From Nitrospirota bacterium (GTDB lineage Bacteria; Nitrospirota; Thermodesulfovibrionia; Thermodesulfovibrionales; JdFR-85), in NCBI GenBank assembly GCA_035873375.1, contig JAYWMQ010000006.1, positions 1 to 64,000 on the forward strand: a stretch of 64,000 bases of DNA, read 5' to 3'. Positions 7,992 through 17,571 of the stretch are shown here, piece after piece. Within the stretch, counting starts at the first letter, position 1, and each line of letters opens with the position of its first letter. The translations under genes were made by a program, and so were the position numbers. The notes under the pieces were generated by a model, which searched no databases, was not told the DNA's origin, and saw only the letters and a list, made by a program, of their open reading frames with translations.

Positions 7992-9554
7992 CTACTTTGC
8001 ATAATCAACAAACCTTGTCTCCCTTATGACCATTATCTTAATCTGCCCCGGATAGGAGAGTTCCGCCTGTATCTTCTTTGCAATCTCCCTTGATATAAGC
8101 GATGACATTTCATCGGATACATCTTCCGGCTTAACAATAATCCTGATCTCCCTGCCCGCCTGTATTGCATAGCATTTCTCTACGCCATCATATGAGGTGG
8201 CTATCTCCTCAAGTCTTTTGAGGCGCTTGATATAGTTCTCAATACTCTCCCTTCTCACTCCGGGCCTTGCTGCAGACAGCGCATCAGCGGCTGCCACGAG
8301 GGCTGACTCAACGCATATAGGGTCAATATCACCGTGGTGACATGCTATGGCATTCAGTACGCGCTCATCTTCACCGTATTTGCGGGCTATGTTCATCCCT
8401 ATCTCATGGTGGGGACCTTCAACTTCATGGTCTACAGCCTTGCCTATATCGTGAAGCAGACCCGCCCGCTTGGCAAGCTTTATATCAACTCCAAGCTCAC
8501 CGGCCATGAGACCTGAAAGGTATGCCACCTCCCTTGAGTGCTGGAGCACGTTCTGTCCATAGGAAGTCCTGTACCTGAGCCTCCCGAGAAGTCTTATGAT
8601 ATCGGGATGGATTCCGCTTAGACCGAGGTCAAAGACTGCCTTTTCTCCTTCTTCCCTTATGGTGGTCTCAACCTCTTTTCTTGCCTTTTCCACCACCTCT
8701 TCTATCCTTGCAGGATGGATCCTGCCGTCAGCTATCAGGCGTTCGAGGGATATCCTGGCAACTTCTCTCCTTACGGGGTCAAATGAGGAGAGGGTTACGA
8801 CTTCAGGCGTGTCATCCACTATCAGGTCCACACCCGTAGCGGCCTCAAGGGCCCGGATGTTCCTTCCTTCACGGCCTATTATGCGTCCCTTCATCTCGTC
8901 TCCGGGCAGGGTTACCGCAGTGATTGTTGCATCAGAGACGTAATCACTTGCGTACCGCTGGATTGCAAGGCTGATCACCTCTGCTGCCTTTTTCTCAGCA
9001 GTGTCACGGGTCTCGTCCTCTATCCTCTTTATGAGTTTTGCAGCTTCAAACCTTGATTCTTCCTCAACGCGCCTGAGGAGCTCTGCCCTGGCCTGTTCTT
9101 CAGTTAATGCCGAGATTTCCTCAAGGACCGAGGTCTGTTCCTTTATCAGGTTTGAAAGCCTGTTTTCCTTGTCCCTGATAGTCCTCTCTCTCGAGTAAAA
9201 ATCCTTTTCCCTTTTTGTAAGGTCACTTTCTCTCTTTTCCATCTGTTCAAGTTTGCGTTCCAGATGCTCCTCTTTGTTTCTCAGCCGCCTTTCGAGTTGG
9301 TTAAGCTCCTTACGTCTTTCCTTCAGTTCCTTTTCAGCCTCTGATTTGGCAATATAGACGATATCTTTTGCCTCTAAAGATGCCTCTTTCTTAATCTGTT
9401 CGGCCTCTTTTCTGGCCTCATCCAGTATCTTCCGTGCCTCACTATCCAGGGTTTGTCTCTTTTTCTCTGCGCCTGTCTTGTAAATAAAGAAAAATATCAG
9501 CGACAGTACAGCACCGAATACAAGTCCTGTCAGAATGGAGATGGATATATTCAT
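7992..9554 (-). CDS. rny: ribonuclease Y
   Basis: The 520-residue protein has the RNase Y layout. An N-terminal transmembrane anchor ([21 protein letters not shown]) precedes a long Glu/Lys/Arg-rich coiled coil (about residues 30-190). A KH RNA-binding domain contains [15 protein letters not shown], and an HD hydrolase domain carries [12 protein letters not shown] and [14 protein letters not shown]. It is a membrane-tethered endoribonuclease that starts mRNA decay. Its start overlaps the rarA stop by 4 bases, and ymdB follows. Confidence 0.97.
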   Translation of the reverse strand: MNISISILTGLVFGAVLSLIFFFIYKTGAEKKRQTLDSEARKILDEARKEAEQIKKEASLEAKDIVYIAKSEAEKELKERRKELNQLERRLRNKEEHLERKLEQMEKRESDLTKREKDFYSRERTIRDKENRLSNLIKEQTSVLEEISALTEEQARAELLRRVEEESRFEAAKLIKRIEDETRDTAEKKAAEVISLAIQRYASDYVSDATITAVTLPGDEMKGRIIGREGRNIRALEAATGVDLIVDDTPEVVTLSSFDPVRREVARISLERLIADGRIHPARIEEVVEKARKEVETTIREEGEKAVFDLGLSGIHPDIIRLLGRLRYRTSYGQNVLQHSREVAYLSGLMAGELGVDIKLAKRAGLLHDIGKAVDHEVEGPHHEIGMNIARKYGEDERVLNAIACHHGDIDPICVESALVAAADALSAARPGVRRESIENYIKRLKRLEEIATSYDGVEKCYAIQAGREIRIIVKPEDVSDEMSSLISREIAKKIQAELSYPGQIKIMVIRETRFVDYAK

Positions 9555-10825
9555 TTTTGGTTGGACCTCCTTTTTTTCATTGTAGTTTTGATGTTCTGCT
9601 CGTAACCTTCGTCAGAGGGTTCGTAAAACGTTTGTTCATGCTCCAGGTACTCCTGTTGAATATAATGACCGTTATAATTATGGGGATACTTGTAATCAGC
9701 GCCTCTTCCCAACTTTTCAGCCCCCTTGTAATGACTGTCCCTCAGATGATCCGGTACGTTCTGCAGGGGCTCATTAACAACGGTATGGGTGGCCTTATCA
9801 ATAGCCATGTATGATGCGTTGCTCTTTGGTGCAGTAGCTACATAAATGGCTGCCTGGGCAAGGATAATCCTGCCCTCGGGCATTCCGATCTTCTCAAGGG
9901 CCTGCATTGCCGATACTGCCACATTCAAGGCCATCGGGTCTGCATTTCCCACATCTTCCGAGGCACAGATAACGATTCTCCGGGCAATGAACATGGGGTC
10001 CTCACCTGAGGCAATCATCCTGGCAAGCCAGTATACTGCGGCATCGGGGTCGGAACCCCGCATACTCTTGATAAAAGCGGAAATAATGTCGTAATGCAGG
10101 TCTTCATCATAGTAAAGGCTCTTTTGCTGGAGGGAGTTTTTCAGCCCTTCAACCGCAATGGTGACCTTGCTTGAGGAGGGGGTGCAGGCAGTGAGAAAGG
10201 ATAATTCGAGCATATTAAGTGCCTTTCTGGCATCCCCTGAGCAGCGGACGGCAATGTAATTCATTGCCCTCTCATCCATTTCAACCCTGTATTTGCCAAA
10301 TCCCTTTTCAGAGGCAAGTGCATGCCTGATCAGTAGTTTTATATCCTCAGGTGCGAGGGGTTTAAACTCAAATATGGTTGATCTTGAGGCAAGGGCAGGT
10401 ACAAGGGCGAAAAACGGATTCTGGGTGGATGCCCCTATAAGGGTTATCTCCCCTGATTCTACGTGTGGAAGGAGTGCGTCCTGCTGGAGGCGGTTAAACC
10501 TGTGAATCTCATCAATAAAGAGTATGGTCCTGCCGGAGCCTGAGTAGGCGATGGCATTGCGGATATCCTTAACCCCGGCAGTGACGGCATTAAGGGAGAC
10601 GAAACGCGCCTCTGTCTTTTTAGCAATAATCCTTGCTATGGCGGTCTTGCCGGTTCCCGGAGGCCCGTAGAGAATCAGGGATACTATCCTGTCTTCCTCA
10701 ATTAACCTTCTCAACGGACCACCTGTACCAAGCAAGTCTTCCTGGCCCACAAACTCCTGCAGTGATGCTGGCATCATACGCCACGCAAGTGGTTTATTTC
10801 GCTGTTCTGTTACAAAAAGTTCCAT
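9551..10825 (-). CDS. rarA: replication-associated recombination protein RarA (MgsA)
   Basis: The 424-residue AAA+ ATPase has Walker A GPPGTGKT in [18 protein letters not shown], Walker [13 protein letters not shown], sensor GASTQNPFF, and the C-terminal MgsA tetramerisation region with [15 protein letters not shown] and the ending [13 protein letters not shown]. RarA acts at stalled replication forks. It is the first gene of a rarA-rny-ymdB run and faces a 744-base non-coding stretch upstream. Confidence 0.96.
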   Translation of the reverse strand: MELFVTEQRNKPLAWRMMPASLQEFVGQEDLLGTGGPLRRLIEEDRIVSLILYGPPGTGKTAIARIIAKKTEARFVSLNAVTAGVKDIRNAIAYSGSGRTILFIDEIHRFNRLQQDALLPHVESGEITLIGASTQNPFFALVPALASRSTIFEFKPLAPEDIKLLIRHALASEKGFGKYRVEMDERAMNYIAVRCSGDARKALNMLELSFLTACTPSSSKVTIAVEGLKNSLQQKSLYYDEDLHYDIISAFIKSMRGSDPDAAVYWLARMIASGEDPMFIARRIVICASEDVGNADPMALNVAVSAMQALEKIGMPEGRIILAQAAIYVATAPKSNASYMAIDKATHTVVNEPLQNVPDHLRDSHYKGAEKLGRGADYKYPHNYNGHYIQQEYLEHEQTFYEPSDEGYEQNIKTTMKKRRSNQK

Positions 10826-11153
10826 TTTTAGTTACCCCTCTCCGCTTACAGTGTGCAGTAGTCAATAATGTTCGGGCCTGACGTTGTACAGGCCGTTTGC
10901 TGATACTGGTCACAGATACAGAGATACAGACGCTTTTCGATTATTATGGGGATAATACTTTCGGAGGGTCAGGAGGTTTGCTTTATATGCACAAGTTCCA
11001 ATAAGGCAGTACTCTGACAGGATGATCTGGTGTTGACTCTATATTCACTATATCGAGAACAGATTACCCCGAGTACCGGGATCAGAAAACCTCTATATTT
11101 ATCTATCTTGCCTCCAAAAGTATTAAATACCATAATTATTATTGCATTGATTG

Positions 11154-11201
11154 TTATACGAAAATGAGAGAATAAGTGAGAAATAAGGAGTTTTCGTATA
11201 A
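11154..11201. repeat. perfect 11-bp dyad
   Basis: TTATACGAAAA (11154-11164) and TTTTCGTATAA (11191-11201) are perfect reverse complements separated by 26 bases of purine-rich sequence. It could be a pair of operator half-sites or a hairpin; there is no T-run that would make it a terminator. Confidence 0.55.
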
Positions 11202-11260
11202 TAGCTTCACGTATTTTCCTGTAATCCATTATTAATAACCCACCCTGCGGTGTAGATGAA

Positions 11261-11375
11261 AAATTAGATCCCCTTAAATAAGGTGGGTGCCCTGAAGGGT
11301 GTTTAGGCTCCCCCGGCACAAATGACGGGGTATGCACACCACATCCCTTACCTCGGCTCCCTAAAGATCTAATTT
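11261..11375. repeat. 115-base segment bounded by 10-bp inverted repeats
   Basis: AAATTAGATC (11261-11270) and GATCTAATTT (11366-11375) form the ends; between them lie C/G-rich segments with small hairpins (GCCCTGAAGGG). It looks like a short non-autonomous element or a structured RNA region. No second copy was recognised in this window. Confidence 0.4.
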
Positions 11376-11569
11376 GCGGGATCAACATTTCCATCCTAAA
11401 TCACCAGCAGGGCAGGTATAATCAGCCCTTATTAATTTATAACAGAAAACGCCCTCCTGTGGCAAGGTTAATCTTGCGGATTGAGGGTTTGTCTATATAA
11501 TAATGTCATAATACTGGTTGTTTTTTCTATAATATGCAGTATCTTTTGCAAAGTCAGGACCATGAATAA

Positions 11570-12166
11570 ATGACCGACATAACAGGTGTTATACTTGCCG
11601 GTGGTGACAACAGGAGATTTCCCGTAAACAAGGGATTGCTCAGGGTGGGGGAGGAACGTATAATTGACAGGACGCTGCGACTCTTCAGAGAGATATTCGT
11701 AGAGGTGATTATCAGTACGAATACCCCTGAATATTACTTTTTTTCAGGAGAAAGGATGATCGGTGATCTCTTTCCCTCAAGAGGACCCATGGGGGGGATT
11801 TTCTCAGCTCTTGTTAATTCAAGGACTGACAGGATATTTGTGGCTGCCTGTGATATGCCGTTCCTGAATCCCTCCCTGATAAGATATCTCTCAGGTATTT
11901 CCACGAATGCCGACATGGTTGTCTGCTCATTCAGGGAAGGCCTTCACCCCCTCCTGGGTTTGTATGGCAAAGGCATCTTGTCGCCCCTTGAAACCCATCT
12001 GAGAGAAGGGGCGATCGGGCTTCAAAGGTTTATAAGAGACCTCAATGCCCATATAGTTGAAGAGGAAGAGATTAAAAAAATAGACCCTGAAGGTGTCAGT
12101 TTTGTTAATATAAATACAATCGGGGATTTTAATAAATTTATAGGAGGAAAGATATGTTTGGGTTAG
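11570..12166 (+). CDS. mobA: molybdenum cofactor guanylyltransferase MobA
   Basis: The 198-residue nucleotidyltransferase carries the MobA signature [14 protein letters not shown] near residues 9-22 and the metal-binding [10 protein letters not shown] near residues 91-100. HPLLGLYG and the GAIGLQRFI segment follow. MobA attaches GMP to molybdopterin to form the bis-MGD cofactor of molybdo- and tungsto-enzymes. It is followed, with a 13-base overlap, by tatA. That pairing makes sense because many Tat substrates are MGD-containing oxidoreductases folded in the cytoplasm. Confidence 0.93.
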   Translation: MTDITGVILAGGDNRRFPVNKGLLRVGEERIIDRTLRLFREIFVEVIISTNTPEYYFFSGERMIGDLFPSRGPMGGIFSALVNSRTDRIFVAACDMPFLNPSLIRYLSGISTNADMVVCSFREGLHPLLGLYGKGILSPLETHLREGAIGLQRFIRDLNAHIVEEEEIKKIDPEGVSFVNINTIGDFNKFIGGKICLG

Positions 12167-12393
12167 GGATGCAGGAGCTGATAATTGTATTGATTATTGT
12201 AGTCATCCTTTTCGGGGCATCAAGGTTGCCCGAATTAGGCAAGGGGATTGGACAGGCGATAAAGAATTTCAAGAAGGCAACAAACGAGCCTGACGAGATA
12301 GACGTAACACCTAAAAAACCTGTAGAGGAGTCGTCGGAAAAGACTACGGCAGAAAAGAAGACGGAAAAAGAAGATCAGAAACAGAATGCCTGA
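12154..12393 (+). CDS. tatA: twin-arginine translocase subunit TatA
   Basis: The 79-residue protein has a short N-terminal stretch, one membrane helix ([20 protein letters not shown]) followed by the FG-LPELG hinge and an amphipathic helix [14 protein letters not shown], then a charged Lys/Glu tail. These are the diagnostic TatA/E features. It oligomerises to form the Tat pore; TatC is not in this window. An AGGAGG ribosome binding site lies inside the mobA end. It overlaps alr by one base. Confidence 0.95.
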   Translation: MFGLGMQELIIVLIIVVILFGASRLPELGKGIGQAIKNFKKATNEPDEIDVTPKKPVEESSEKTTAEKKTEKEDQKQNA

Positions 12394-13499
12394 TGACGAA
12401 TATGCATAGAGGGCCTGTAGTAGAGATTAATCTTGATAATTTGTCGTATAATCTTGACCTGATTAAGGAGAGGGTTATTGACAGACCCATCTTTCCGGTG
12501 GTAAAGGCAGATGCCTATGGGCATGGGGCAGTAGAAATATCAAGAAGATTGATCCATTGTGGAATAAACACCCTTGCAGTTGCATATATCTCCGAGGCAG
12601 TTGAATTGCGTAAAGCAGGTATAAACAATCCGGTTATTGTGCTCTTTGACCCCGAGATATCTGAAGATATAATAAAATACGGACTCATCCCTGTTATTAA
12701 CAGTATGGAGTCTGCAGCAGGGCTTTCAGCCCTTGCCGTCAAACAGAAGAGGGAAATAGAGGTGCATGTAAATGTGGACACAGGTATGGGGAGGTTGGGG
12801 GTCAACTCCGGGGATGTCAAGCGTGAGTTGACAGGAATTGCCTCTTTGGAGGGAATAAGGGTAACCGGTCTGATGAGTCATTTCTCCGATGCTGACCTTG
12901 CTGACAGGACCCTTGCAGAGAGTCAGATCAAGAGGTTTTCAGAGATCAGGGCCTACCTTCAGGAGAAAGGTATTAAGCCGGTCTGCCATATTGCAAATAG
13001 TGCTGCAATTATGACATTACCGGAGTCATACCTTGATGCTGTCAGGCCTGGCCTACTGCTCTATGGCTGTAATCCTTACTCTTCTGTTAAAGTAAGGCCT
13101 CTTATGAGCATAAAGACACGGTTGCTTGCCGTAAGAAAGATAAAAAAAGGCATGTCCGTAAGTTACGGGAGGACTTTTATTACCATGAGGGACAGCCTTG
13201 TGGGTGTACTGCCGATGGGTTATGCAGACGGTTTTATCAGGGCATCCTCTAATAATGCCGAGGTTATTGTAAGGGGAAAGAGGGCGCCTGTTATTGGAAG
13301 GGTCTGTATGGACCTTACGATGGTTGATCTGACGGATGTTGAAGGTGTAAAAGAGTCTGATGAGGTAGTCATAGTAGGCTCCCAGGGTGAGGAATTTATC
13401 TCTGTGGAGGAACTTGCCTCAAAGGCAGGCACCATTGCCTATGAGGTATTTACTTCTTTTGGCTTAAGGAACCGGAGAGTATACGTGGGGAACAATTAG
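12393..13499 (+). CDS. alr: alanine racemase
   Basis: The 368-residue fold-type III PLP enzyme carries the PLP-lysine motif VVKADAYGHGA with Lys38, and the second catalytic region with SYGRTF and GYADGFIRASS. CMDLTMVDLT closes the active site. It makes D-alanine for peptidoglycan. The start ATG overlaps the tatA stop; a second in-frame ATG lies three codons later, so the exact start is uncertain. The stop is followed by a perfect 12-base palindrome (AGTGTGCACACT, 13501-13512). Confidence 0.96.
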   Translation: MTNMHRGPVVEINLDNLSYNLDLIKERVIDRPIFPVVKADAYGHGAVEISRRLIHCGINTLAVAYISEAVELRKAGINNPVIVLFDPEISEDIIKYGLIPVINSMESAAGLSALAVKQKREIEVHVNVDTGMGRLGVNSGDVKRELTGIASLEGIRVTGLMSHFSDADLADRTLAESQIKRFSEIRAYLQEKGIKPVCHIANSAAIMTLPESYLDAVRPGLLLYGCNPYSSVKVRPLMSIKTRLLAVRKIKKGMSVSYGRTFITMRDSLVGVLPMGYADGFIRASSNNAEVIVRGKRAPVIGRVCMDLTMVDLTDVEGVKESDEVVIVGSQGEEFISVEELASKAGTIAYEVFTSFGLRNRRVYVGNN

Positions 13500-13524
13500 C
13501 AGTGTGCACACTACTTAATCTTTA

Positions 13525-13543
13525 CTCCCTGTTCGGCCGGGAG
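13525..13543 (+). promoter_or_regulatory. hairpin that could cover the mlaE ribosome binding site
   Basis: CTCCC (13525-13529) can pair with GGGAG (13539-13543), which is the only ribosome-binding-site-like sequence before mlaE. The loop is nine bases. The stem is short, so this is a suggestion rather than a demonstrated control element. Confidence 0.3.
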
Positions 13544-13545
13544 AA

Positions 13546-14322
13546 ATGAAAATGAATCCAGTAGAGATACTTGGAAGAATGTTAATCGGGTTTGCCCGTG
13601 AACTCGGCAGTGTGCTGATCCTGCTTTCTGTCGCCCTTAAACAGCTTATTATCCCACCTTACGAGATAAGAAATACCTTTAAACAGATGCATGAGATCGG
13701 TATAAGGTCATTGCCTGTGGTCTTTATAACGGCTGTTTTTACAGGTATGGTCCTGTCGCTGCAGACATATACGGGGTTTAAGCGTTTTGGGGCAGAAACA
13801 CTGGTCGGTACAGTGGTTGCCCTATCCATGACAAGGGAACTCGGCCCTGTGCTTACTGGACTGATTGTTGCTGGCAGGGCAGGTGCTGCCATGGCTGCTG
13901 AACTTGGCACCATGAGGGTTACCGAGCAGATAGATGCCCTTGAAACCCTTGCCACAAATCCCGTGAAGTACCTTATTGTCCCGAGGTTCATCTCAGGGGC
14001 ATTAATGCTTCCGGCCCTTGCAATTGTTACTGATATTGTGGGAATTATAGGTGGGTTTGTTATTAGTGTCGGACTCTTTGGCGCAAACTCTGTTTCATAC
14101 TGGAACAGGACGTGGGACTACCTGGAGTTGGACGATATTTACAGCGGGCTTATAAAGGCCGCTTTTTTTGGCGCCTCTATTTCACTTATCAGCTGTTATA
14201 AGGGTTTTTATACTGAAGGTGGGGCAGAGGGGGTGGGTAAGGCAACAACAGGTGCTGTTGTTTTGTCCTCCATGACGATACTTATTTCTGATTATTTTCT
14301 CTCTGCCTGGCTGTTCAGGTGA
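13546..14322 (+). CDS. mlaE: phospholipid/lipid ABC transporter permease MlaE
   Basis: The 258-residue permease has about five hydrophobic segments and the MlaE core: FTGMVLSLQTY, FGAETLVGTVVALSMTRELG, LTGLIVAGRAGAAMAAELG and MRVTEQIDALETL. With MlaF and MlaD it moves phospholipids between inner and outer membranes. The ATG at 13552 (third codon) has better spacing from GGGAG (13539-13543) than the ATG at 13546 and may be the true start. It opens the mlaE-mlaF-mlaD operon. MlaB and MlaC were not seen. Confidence 0.94.
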   Translation: MKMNPVEILGRMLIGFARELGSVLILLSVALKQLIIPPYEIRNTFKQMHEIGIRSLPVVFITAVFTGMVLSLQTYTGFKRFGAETLVGTVVALSMTRELGPVLTGLIVAGRAGAAMAAELGTMRVTEQIDALETLATNPVKYLIVPRFISGALMLPALAIVTDIVGIIGGFVISVGLFGANSVSYWNRTWDYLELDDIYSGLIKAAFFGASISLISCYKGFYTEGGAEGVGKATTGAVVLSSMTILISDYFLSAWLFR

Positions 14323-14349
14323 AGAAGTTTGGAACAATGATTTAAAGTA

Positions 14350-15108
14350 ATGATAAAGATTGAAGACCTGTATAAGTCTTTTGGTGAAAAAAAAGTCCTG
14401 AGAGGTGTAAACCTCGAAGTGGAGCCGGGCGAAAGCATGGTTGTCATCGGGGGCAGCGGGTCTGGTAAAAGTGTTCTCATAAAGCATATAATTGGTCTGT
14501 TAAAACCTGATAGAGGCCGTGTCATTATAAAAGGAGTGGACATCTCCTTACTCAAGGAGAGGGAACTCTATGAGGTGAGAAGAACTTTCGGGATGCTCTT
14601 TCAGGGTGCAGCCCTGTTTGATTCCCTTACCGTGTGGGAGAATGTTGCCTTTACCCTGCTGAGACATGGAAAGATATCTGAAGAGGAGGCAAGGAGCATT
14701 GCATCTGCAAAATTAAGGCTTGTGGGCCTTTCGGGTGTCGAGGATCTTATCCCATCGGAACTCTCGGGCGGGATGCGTAAGAGGGTAGGGCTGGCAAGGG
14801 CTATTGCTCATGAACCGGAGATCATACTTTACGATGAACCAACAACAGGCCTGGACCCTATAATGGCAGATGCAATAAATGACCTCATAATTGAGCTCAG
14901 AGAGAGGCTTCACGTGACCTCGGTTGCAATAACTCATGACATGAAGAGTGCATATAAAATAGCAGACCGTATAGCCATGCTTTATGAAGGAAAAATAATA
15001 GAGGTTGGCTCGCCTGAAGAGATTAAAAACACCTCTAATCCTGTTGTAAGGCAATTCATCACGGGTAGTGCCGTTGGACCAATCAAGATCGAGGGAGTTA
15101 CCAGGTGA
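14350..15108 (+). CDS. mlaF: phospholipid/lipid ABC transporter ATPase MlaF
   Basis: The 252-residue ATPase has Walker A GGSGSGKS, the Mla-type signature LSGGMRKRVGLARAIA (M replacing the usual Q after LSGG) and Walker B EIILYDEPTTGLDP. The phrase LFQGAALFDSLTVWENVAF is characteristic of the MlaF/MceG branch. It energises the MlaE permease. It starts 27 bases after mlaE and overlaps mlaD by 4 bases. Confidence 0.95.
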   Translation: MIKIEDLYKSFGEKKVLRGVNLEVEPGESMVVIGGSGSGKSVLIKHIIGLLKPDRGRVIIKGVDISLLKERELYEVRRTFGMLFQGAALFDSLTVWENVAFTLLRHGKISEEEARSIASAKLRLVGLSGVEDLIPSELSGGMRKRVGLARAIAHEPEIILYDEPTTGLDPIMADAINDLIIELRERLHVTSVAITHDMKSAYKIADRIAMLYEGKIIEVGSPEEIKNTSNPVVRQFITGSAVGPIKIEGVTR

Positions 15109-16601
15109 GAGGTTTTAGCACAGAGCTGAAAGTAGGAATCTTTGCCCTTATCGTCCTGGCAGTGCTTTCTTATATGACCTTCAAGGTGAGTGGCAAGGAG
15201 TGGCTGCGTAAAGAGGGCTACACCGTGTATGTTTATTTCTCGAATATTTCAGGCCTTGACGAGAAGACAAAGATAAAGGTAGCAGGGGTTGATGCCGGTG
15301 TAATAGAGAAGGTAGTCCTTGAAAGAAACAGGGTAAAGCTGAGGCTCAGGATTTACCCTGAGATAAGACTTTACAGGGATGCCGTGGCCTCCATCAAGAC
15401 ATCAGGTCTTTTAGGTGATAAGTATCTCGAGATAAGGCCGGGTACGGAGCAGATAGAGCTCAAGGAAGGCGAGATAATTCAGAGAGTACATGAGCCGGTG
15501 GATATTGATGATATGATCTACAAGCTTGCAGGTATTTCCGATAGTTTTCAGACCCTCACAGATAACATAAACGATGTGTTTGGCACTGAAGAGACCAAAG
15601 AGGCATTGAAGAAGACTGCTGCTAACCTTGCAGAATTAACGGGAAATCTTAATACTGCAATAACCTCAAATGACCGGCGGTTAAAGAAAACCCTTGAGGG
15701 AATTAATACACTGACTGCTTCTGTTAATAAATTGGTTGAAGACAATAGCAGTGAAATTACAGATACGGTAAGCAATTTTAAGGATTTTAGCGCAAAGGCA
15801 CCGGAGATGGTTGAAGAGCTGAAGGACGCTGCAAAAGAGTTAAAAGCCCTCCTGAAAGAGAACAGGCCGAAGATAGCAAGCTTGATGGAGAAGACGGATA
15901 AGACGATGTCATCGGTTCAAAAGGTTGCAGAGAAGATCGAAAAAGGTGAGGGTACAATCGGGAAGCTCGTTACAGACGAGAGACTCTATGAATCTGTAAC
16001 CAAGGCGGCCAGTGGTATCGAAAATACCATTGCCAGGATAGAGAGGTTCAGGACCTTTATCACCTTTCGGGGAGAATATCTGACGAAGACCGGCGACGGG
16101 AAGGGCTATTTTGATTTGACACTCAAGCCCCGGCCTGATAAATACTATATTCTTGGGGTTGTGGATGACCCCCTGGGAAGTGTTACCACAACAAAGACTG
16201 TTACCTCTGTAAACGGTGTAACCACTGTTGAGGAGGAAGAGGTGATCGAGAGAAAGATAGAGTTTACCGCACAGTTTGCAAAGCGCTTTAAGGACTCGGT
16301 CTTAAGGATCGGTCTTAAGGAAAACACAGTCGGTCTCGGAGCCGACCAATTCTTTATGAATGACCGGTTAAAGGTTTCGGCGGATATATGGGATTTTGAT
16401 AATGAAGAAGAGGGTGCCGGACGACCCCATTTAAAGTTCTCCATGGATTACTATTTCTTCAGGAACCTCTTTGTTAGTGGTGGAGTGGACAATCTTTTGA
16501 ATTCACATTGGCGGGGTGTCTATTTTGGTGGTGGAATAAAATTCGAGGATGAGGATTTCAAATATCTCTTTGGCTCACTGCCGAGCGTATCAGTAAGGTA
16601 A
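15105..16601 (+). CDS. mlaD: MCE/MlaD-type lipid-binding protein with long beta-rich C-terminus
   Basis: The 498-residue protein has an N-terminal anchor (VGIFALIVLAVLSYMTF) and an MCE domain (about residues 38-120: YTVYVYFSNISGLDEKTKIKVAGVDAG cut here into its parts, with the SGLLGDKYLEI segment). A helical region follows (about 140-310, TKEALKKTAANLAELTGNL and similar amphipathic helices). The last 180 residues are rich in aromatic and alternating hydrophobic strands (KYYILGVVDDP, FTAQFAKRF, KFSMDYYFFRNLFVSGG, WRGVYFGGGIKF), like an outer-membrane beta-barrel segment. Canonical E. coli MlaD is 183 residues. The tail may let this protein reach or enter the outer membrane itself. Start GTG overlaps mlaF. 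Confidence 0.88.
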   Translation: MRGFSTELKVGIFALIVLAVLSYMTFKVSGKEWLRKEGYTVYVYFSNISGLDEKTKIKVAGVDAGVIEKVVLERNRVKLRLRIYPEIRLYRDAVASIKTSGLLGDKYLEIRPGTEQIELKEGEIIQRVHEPVDIDDMIYKLAGISDSFQTLTDNINDVFGTEETKEALKKTAANLAELTGNLNTAITSNDRRLKKTLEGINTLTASVNKLVEDNSSEITDTVSNFKDFSAKAPEMVEELKDAAKELKALLKENRPKIASLMEKTDKTMSSVQKVAEKIEKGEGTIGKLVTDERLYESVTKAASGIENTIARIERFRTFITFRGEYLTKTGDGKGYFDLTLKPRPDKYYILGVVDDPLGSVTTTKTVTSVNGVTTVEEEEVIERKIEFTAQFAKRFKDSVLRIGLKENTVGLGADQFFMNDRLKVSADIWDFDNEEEGAGRPHLKFSMDYYFFRNLFVSGGVDNLLNSHWRGVYFGGGIKFEDEDFKYLFGSLPSVSVR

Positions 16602-16658
16602 GGGCTGTTTGTTAAATGTAACTTAATTACTATTATAATGGAAAGGAGGTGAAGAGTT

Positions 16659-17054
16659 TTGAGAATACCCTTATTCAGGCAGGTTGGTCTCTATCTGATT
16701 TTTTCCATGCTTCTGTTTGCTGTTGTTCCGAGGGTTGATGGTGCAATGCTCGGTTCTGAATTCCTCGGCTTATCTCAGTCTGAAAGGCAGGTTGACATCC
16801 GGAAGCTCCAGAGGTTTCTTGAATCCGAGGTTGTGAGCAAAAGACTTCTGGCCCTTGGTTTTACAACAGGTGAGGTTGCTGACAGGCTTGGTTCTCTGTC
16901 AGATGAGGATCTCAATCAGTTTGCACAGAGGATTGATCAGTTAAGGGTGGCAGGTGACAGCGGACTTGGTATTATAATCAGCCTTCTTGTGATAGCTATT
17001 TTAGTGGTTTTACTCCTCCAGCTAACAGGTCGCAGGGTTGTTATTGTCAAATAA
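16659..17054 (+). CDS. PA2779-family small membrane protein
   Basis: The 131-residue protein begins with TTG after a perfect ribosome binding site (AAAGGAGGTGA). It has a signal-like N-terminal helix (VGLYLIFSMLLFAVVPRVDG), a charged helical core with Q(R/V)...L...V.KRL..LGFT..EV..RL..LSD.E at about residues 40-95, and a C-terminal membrane helix (IIISLLVIAILVVLLLQL) ending RRVVIVK. This matches the PA2779/DUF6627 family, whose function is unknown. It is followed with overlap by a PA2778-type C39-like protein, the partner found in other genomes. Confidence 0.75.
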   Translation: MRIPLFRQVGLYLIFSMLLFAVVPRVDGAMLGSEFLGLSQSERQVDIRKLQRFLESEVVSKRLLALGFTTGEVADRLGSLSDEDLNQFAQRIDQLRVAGDSGLGIIISLLVIAILVVLLLQLTGRRVVIVK

Positions 17055-17571
17055 GACAGTTTTTTTAATTATTCTTGTAATACTTCTTGGTGGTTGCGCA
17101 GGTCTTGAAACTCAGGGAAAGAAGGGGCGGGGGGATGTGATACTCTCCGTCCCCTTCTTTCTCCAGGATGCCTATCAGTGCGGGCCTGTATCACTTGCTG
17201 AGGTGTTTAATTTCTGGGGTTCTGAGGTGGACCCCCAGGAAATTGCCAGGGATATTTTTAAAGCCCGTCTTAATGGTACCCTCAGTATGGATATGCTTCT
17301 TTATCCACGCAGGGCAGGTTTCAGTGCCGCGACCTATAAGGGTGGGGTGGAAGATATCCGTGACAAGATACAAAAGGGTTATCCATTGATTGTACTTGTG
17401 GACTTTGGTTTCTATGTTATAGAGAAAAACCACTTTATGGTTATAGTAGGGTACAACAATGACGGCATATTTGCCCATTCAGGAAAAGAGAAGGAGAAGT
17501 TCTTTACTTACAGTGAACTGCAGAGGATATGGGGAAAAACAGACTACTGGACATTACTCATAAAACCTTAG
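17038..17571 (+). CDS. PA2778-family C39-like cysteine peptidase, lipoprotein
   Basis: The 177-residue protein has a lipoprotein signal (IILVILLGGCAG, lipobox cysteine near residue 20) and a papain-like C39 domain. The catalytic Cys lies in DAYQCGPVSLAE and the His in KNHFMVIVGYN, with Asp/Asn candidates after it. C39 domains usually cleave double-glycine leaders; membership in the PA2778 group suggests a periplasmic role, not yet defined. The start is TTG at 17038 or TTG at 17044, both within the end of the previous gene. It overlaps the TPR gene by 43 bases, so the trio is tightly coupled. Confidence 0.8.
   Translation: MLLSNKTVFLIILVILLGGCAGLETQGKKGRGDVILSVPFFLQDAYQCGPVSLAEVFNFWGSEVDPQEIARDIFKARLNGTLSMDMLLYPRRAGFSAATYKGGVEDIRDKIQKGYPLIVLVDFGFYVIEKNHFMVIVGYNNDGIFAHSGKEKEKFFTYSELQRIWGKTDYWTLLIKP

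Larger units (their letters stand above)
10826..11569. other. 744-base non-coding stretch between divergent rarA and mobA
   Basis: No convincing gene is present; the open frames here have no family resemblance and unusual composition. The stretch is AT-rich around 11100-11260 and holds two dyads, listed separately. Promoters for rarA (minus) and mobA (plus) must lie inside it, but no strong -35/-10 pair was recognised. No known riboswitch pattern was recognised in front of mobA. Confidence 0.6.

Noticed and set aside
10969-11394. A 141-codon minus-strand gene
   Set aside because: It has no family resemblance, biased Pro/Ser/Gly composition, spans inverted repeats and lacks a ribosome binding site.
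11370-11569. Molybdenum cofactor riboswitch before mobA
   Set aside because: No convincing match to the conserved helices by eye; a covariance search (Infernal with the Moco family) would decide.
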